The notes under the pieces are model-generated. The model did not search any database. It saw only the letters and a program-made list of their open reading frames with translations, and was not told the origin of the DNA. Shown here in pieces: positions 63,405 through 64,000 of a stretch of DNA of 64,000 nt; position 1 is the stretch's first letter, and each line of letters starts with the position of its first letter. The translations under genes were made by a program, and so were the position numbers. Origin of the DNA: Kineosporiaceae bacterium (lineage in GTDB: Bacteria > Actinomycetota > Actinomycetes > Actinomycetales > Kineosporiaceae). Location: the NCBI GenBank assembly GCA_016794595.1, contig JAEUJN010000022.1:62001-126000 (forward strand), read 5' to 3'.

Positions 63405-63860
63405 GTGCGTGATGTTACTCCTGTGACTGCTGCGGATCCATCGATCGGCAGCGGTTTCCCAGGGAACCGGACCAGGCCCGCTGACCACGGGCACCCGCCT
63501 CACCGCGTCCTCGCCACCGATCACGCGGTCGGTGCTCCCGGGCCGCGGCCCGTGCGCGCCGAGGCGCTGGTGGCGATGGCGATCATCCCGCTGCGCGACT
63601 CGACGATGATCACCGACACCGCAGTGGCCCTGACCATGACCGCCTTCGCCCTGCTGCTGCTGGTCGGCACGGGAGTGGCCTTCCGCACCGTCAGCGAGAT
63701 CCTCTACCGCAGGCACCGTCCGCTGGTGTTCGTCCTGGCCTCGCAGGACGACGCGCCACCGAGCCGGCGGATCGGCGATTTCCCCCTGATCCAGGCGGTC
63801 CTGGTTCTGGTCGGCATCGCTGCCGCCGCAGCGGTCATCGGGGTGTTCCACCCGCACTGA
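63405..63860 (+). CDS. Two-TM membrane protein, function unknown
   Basis: 151 aa, GTG start with GAGGG 7 nt upstream; ATG at 63576 is an alternative that drops a polar 57-residue N-terminus. TM1 VALTMTAFALLLLVGTGVAF (about 74-93), loop beginning YRRHRPLVFVLASQDD, TM2 LIQAVLVLVGIAAAAAVIGV. Same layout and RRxRPxxVL motif as the 91-aa protein at 61222. A strong stem-loop follows. Confidence 0.6.
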   Translation: MRDVTPVTAADPSIGSGFPGNRTRPADHGHPPHRVLATDHAVGAPGPRPVRAEALVAMAIIPLRDSTMITDTAVALTMTAFALLLLVGTGVAFRTVSEILYRRHRPLVFVLASQDDAPPSRRIGDFPLIQAVLVLVGIAAAAAVIGVFHPH

Positions 63861-63916
63861 TCGCGGCCGGCACGCGTCCGCCGGGCCCTCACCCGGCCCG
63901 GCGGACACGGCCGCGA
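63861..63916 (+). terminator. Terminator behind the second two-TM gene
   Basis: 63877-63887 and 63895-63905 form a perfect 11-bp stem with a 7-nt loop; an outer 9-bp stem pairs 63861-63869 with 63908-63916. It begins directly after the stop codon. Very GC-rich, no U-run. Confidence 0.6.
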
Positions 63917-63950
63917 CCCCGCCCGATCCCGGCCCTGGCAGACTCACCTC

Positions 63951-64000
63951 ATGGAGGGGGCTTCCCGCACTGTCGCGACCTTGCCCAAGGCGCACCTGCA
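63951..64000 (+). CDS. Adenosine deaminase-like gene, N-terminus only
   Basis: ATG 63951 opens MEGASRTVATLPKAHLQ up to the edge. LPKAHL(H/Q) is the opening of adenosine deaminase family proteins, where the metal-binding HxH follows directly, though here Gln stands where the first His would be. CAGACT six bases before the ATG looks like a leaderless -10. Only 16-17 residues are visible, so the call is tentative. Confidence 0.5.
   Translation, partial: MEGASRTVATLPKAHL

Noticed and set aside
62962-63426. Plus-strand open frames through the repeat-rich gap
   Set aside because: They run through the CACGTG array and hairpins with biased, unstructured products; no start site or motif supports them.

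Overview
The window is a slice of a high-GC actinomycete chromosome. Evidence: GC-rich third codon positions throughout, many GTG (and one TTG) starts, promoters ending in TANNNT placed 6-7 nt before the start codon (leaderless type), a mycothiol-type MDMPI-fold protein, a DUF397/DUF5753 regulator pair, and a ribosomal protein L17 with the long C-terminal extension found in several actinobacteria. A Kineosporiales-like or related lineage is my guess; the sequence alone does not settle the genus.

About 52 kb is one long run of minus-strand housekeeping genes. In transcription order (right to left): tRNA-Trp, secE-nusG, rplK-rplA, rplJ-rplL (with an L10-type leader), rpoB-rpoC, the str operon rpsL-rpsG-fusA-tuf, the S10 operon rpsJ-rplC-rplD-rplW-rplB-rpsS-rplV-rpsC-rplP-rpmC-rpsQ, the spc operon rplN-rplX-rplE-rpsZ-[76-aa ORF]-rpsH-rplF-rplR-rpsE-rpmD-rplO-secY-adk-map, then infA-rpmJ-rpsM-rpsK-rpsD-rpoA-rplQ-truA. 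The order is the classical bacterial one, with one unexpected small gene between rpsZ and rpsH and a small plus-strand zinc-ribbon membrane gene between infA and map.

Left of truA (0.8-18.8 kb) lie an aldo-keto reductase, a P2-type cation ATPase, an MDMPI-like protein, a GNAT acetyltransferase, an ABC-F ATPase, an EamA exporter, a small zinc-ribbon membrane protein, soluble transhydrogenase (sthA), rplM-rpsI, and amino-sugar/cofactor genes (glmM, coaA, glmS, acpS, nnr, an alpha/beta hydrolase cut by the window edge). A 5'-truncated PIN-domain toxin remnant sits directly behind glmM.

Right of tRNA-Trp (54-64 kb) is an accessory region: a GNAT protein, a four-gene plus-strand cluster (ABC ATPase, ABC-2 permease, NarL-type histidine kinase and response regulator), then a minus-strand pair (XRE regulator with a large conserved C-terminal domain, and a GT-A-like glycosyltransferase) divergent from a small two-TM protein, a DUF397 gene convergent with an XRE/DUF5753 regulator, a repeat- and hairpin-rich 524-bp gap, a second two-TM protein of the same layout, and the first codons of an adenosine deaminase-like gene at the edge.

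The strongest candidates for something undescribed are the 76-aa ORF inside the spc operon, the regulator/glycosyltransferase/two-TM block at 58.3-63.9 kb with its palindromes and nested hairpins, and the repeated double-hairpin element between ribosomal genes. Promoters with good -35/-10 boxes can be read for rplM-rpsI, rpoBC, the str operon and rplJL.
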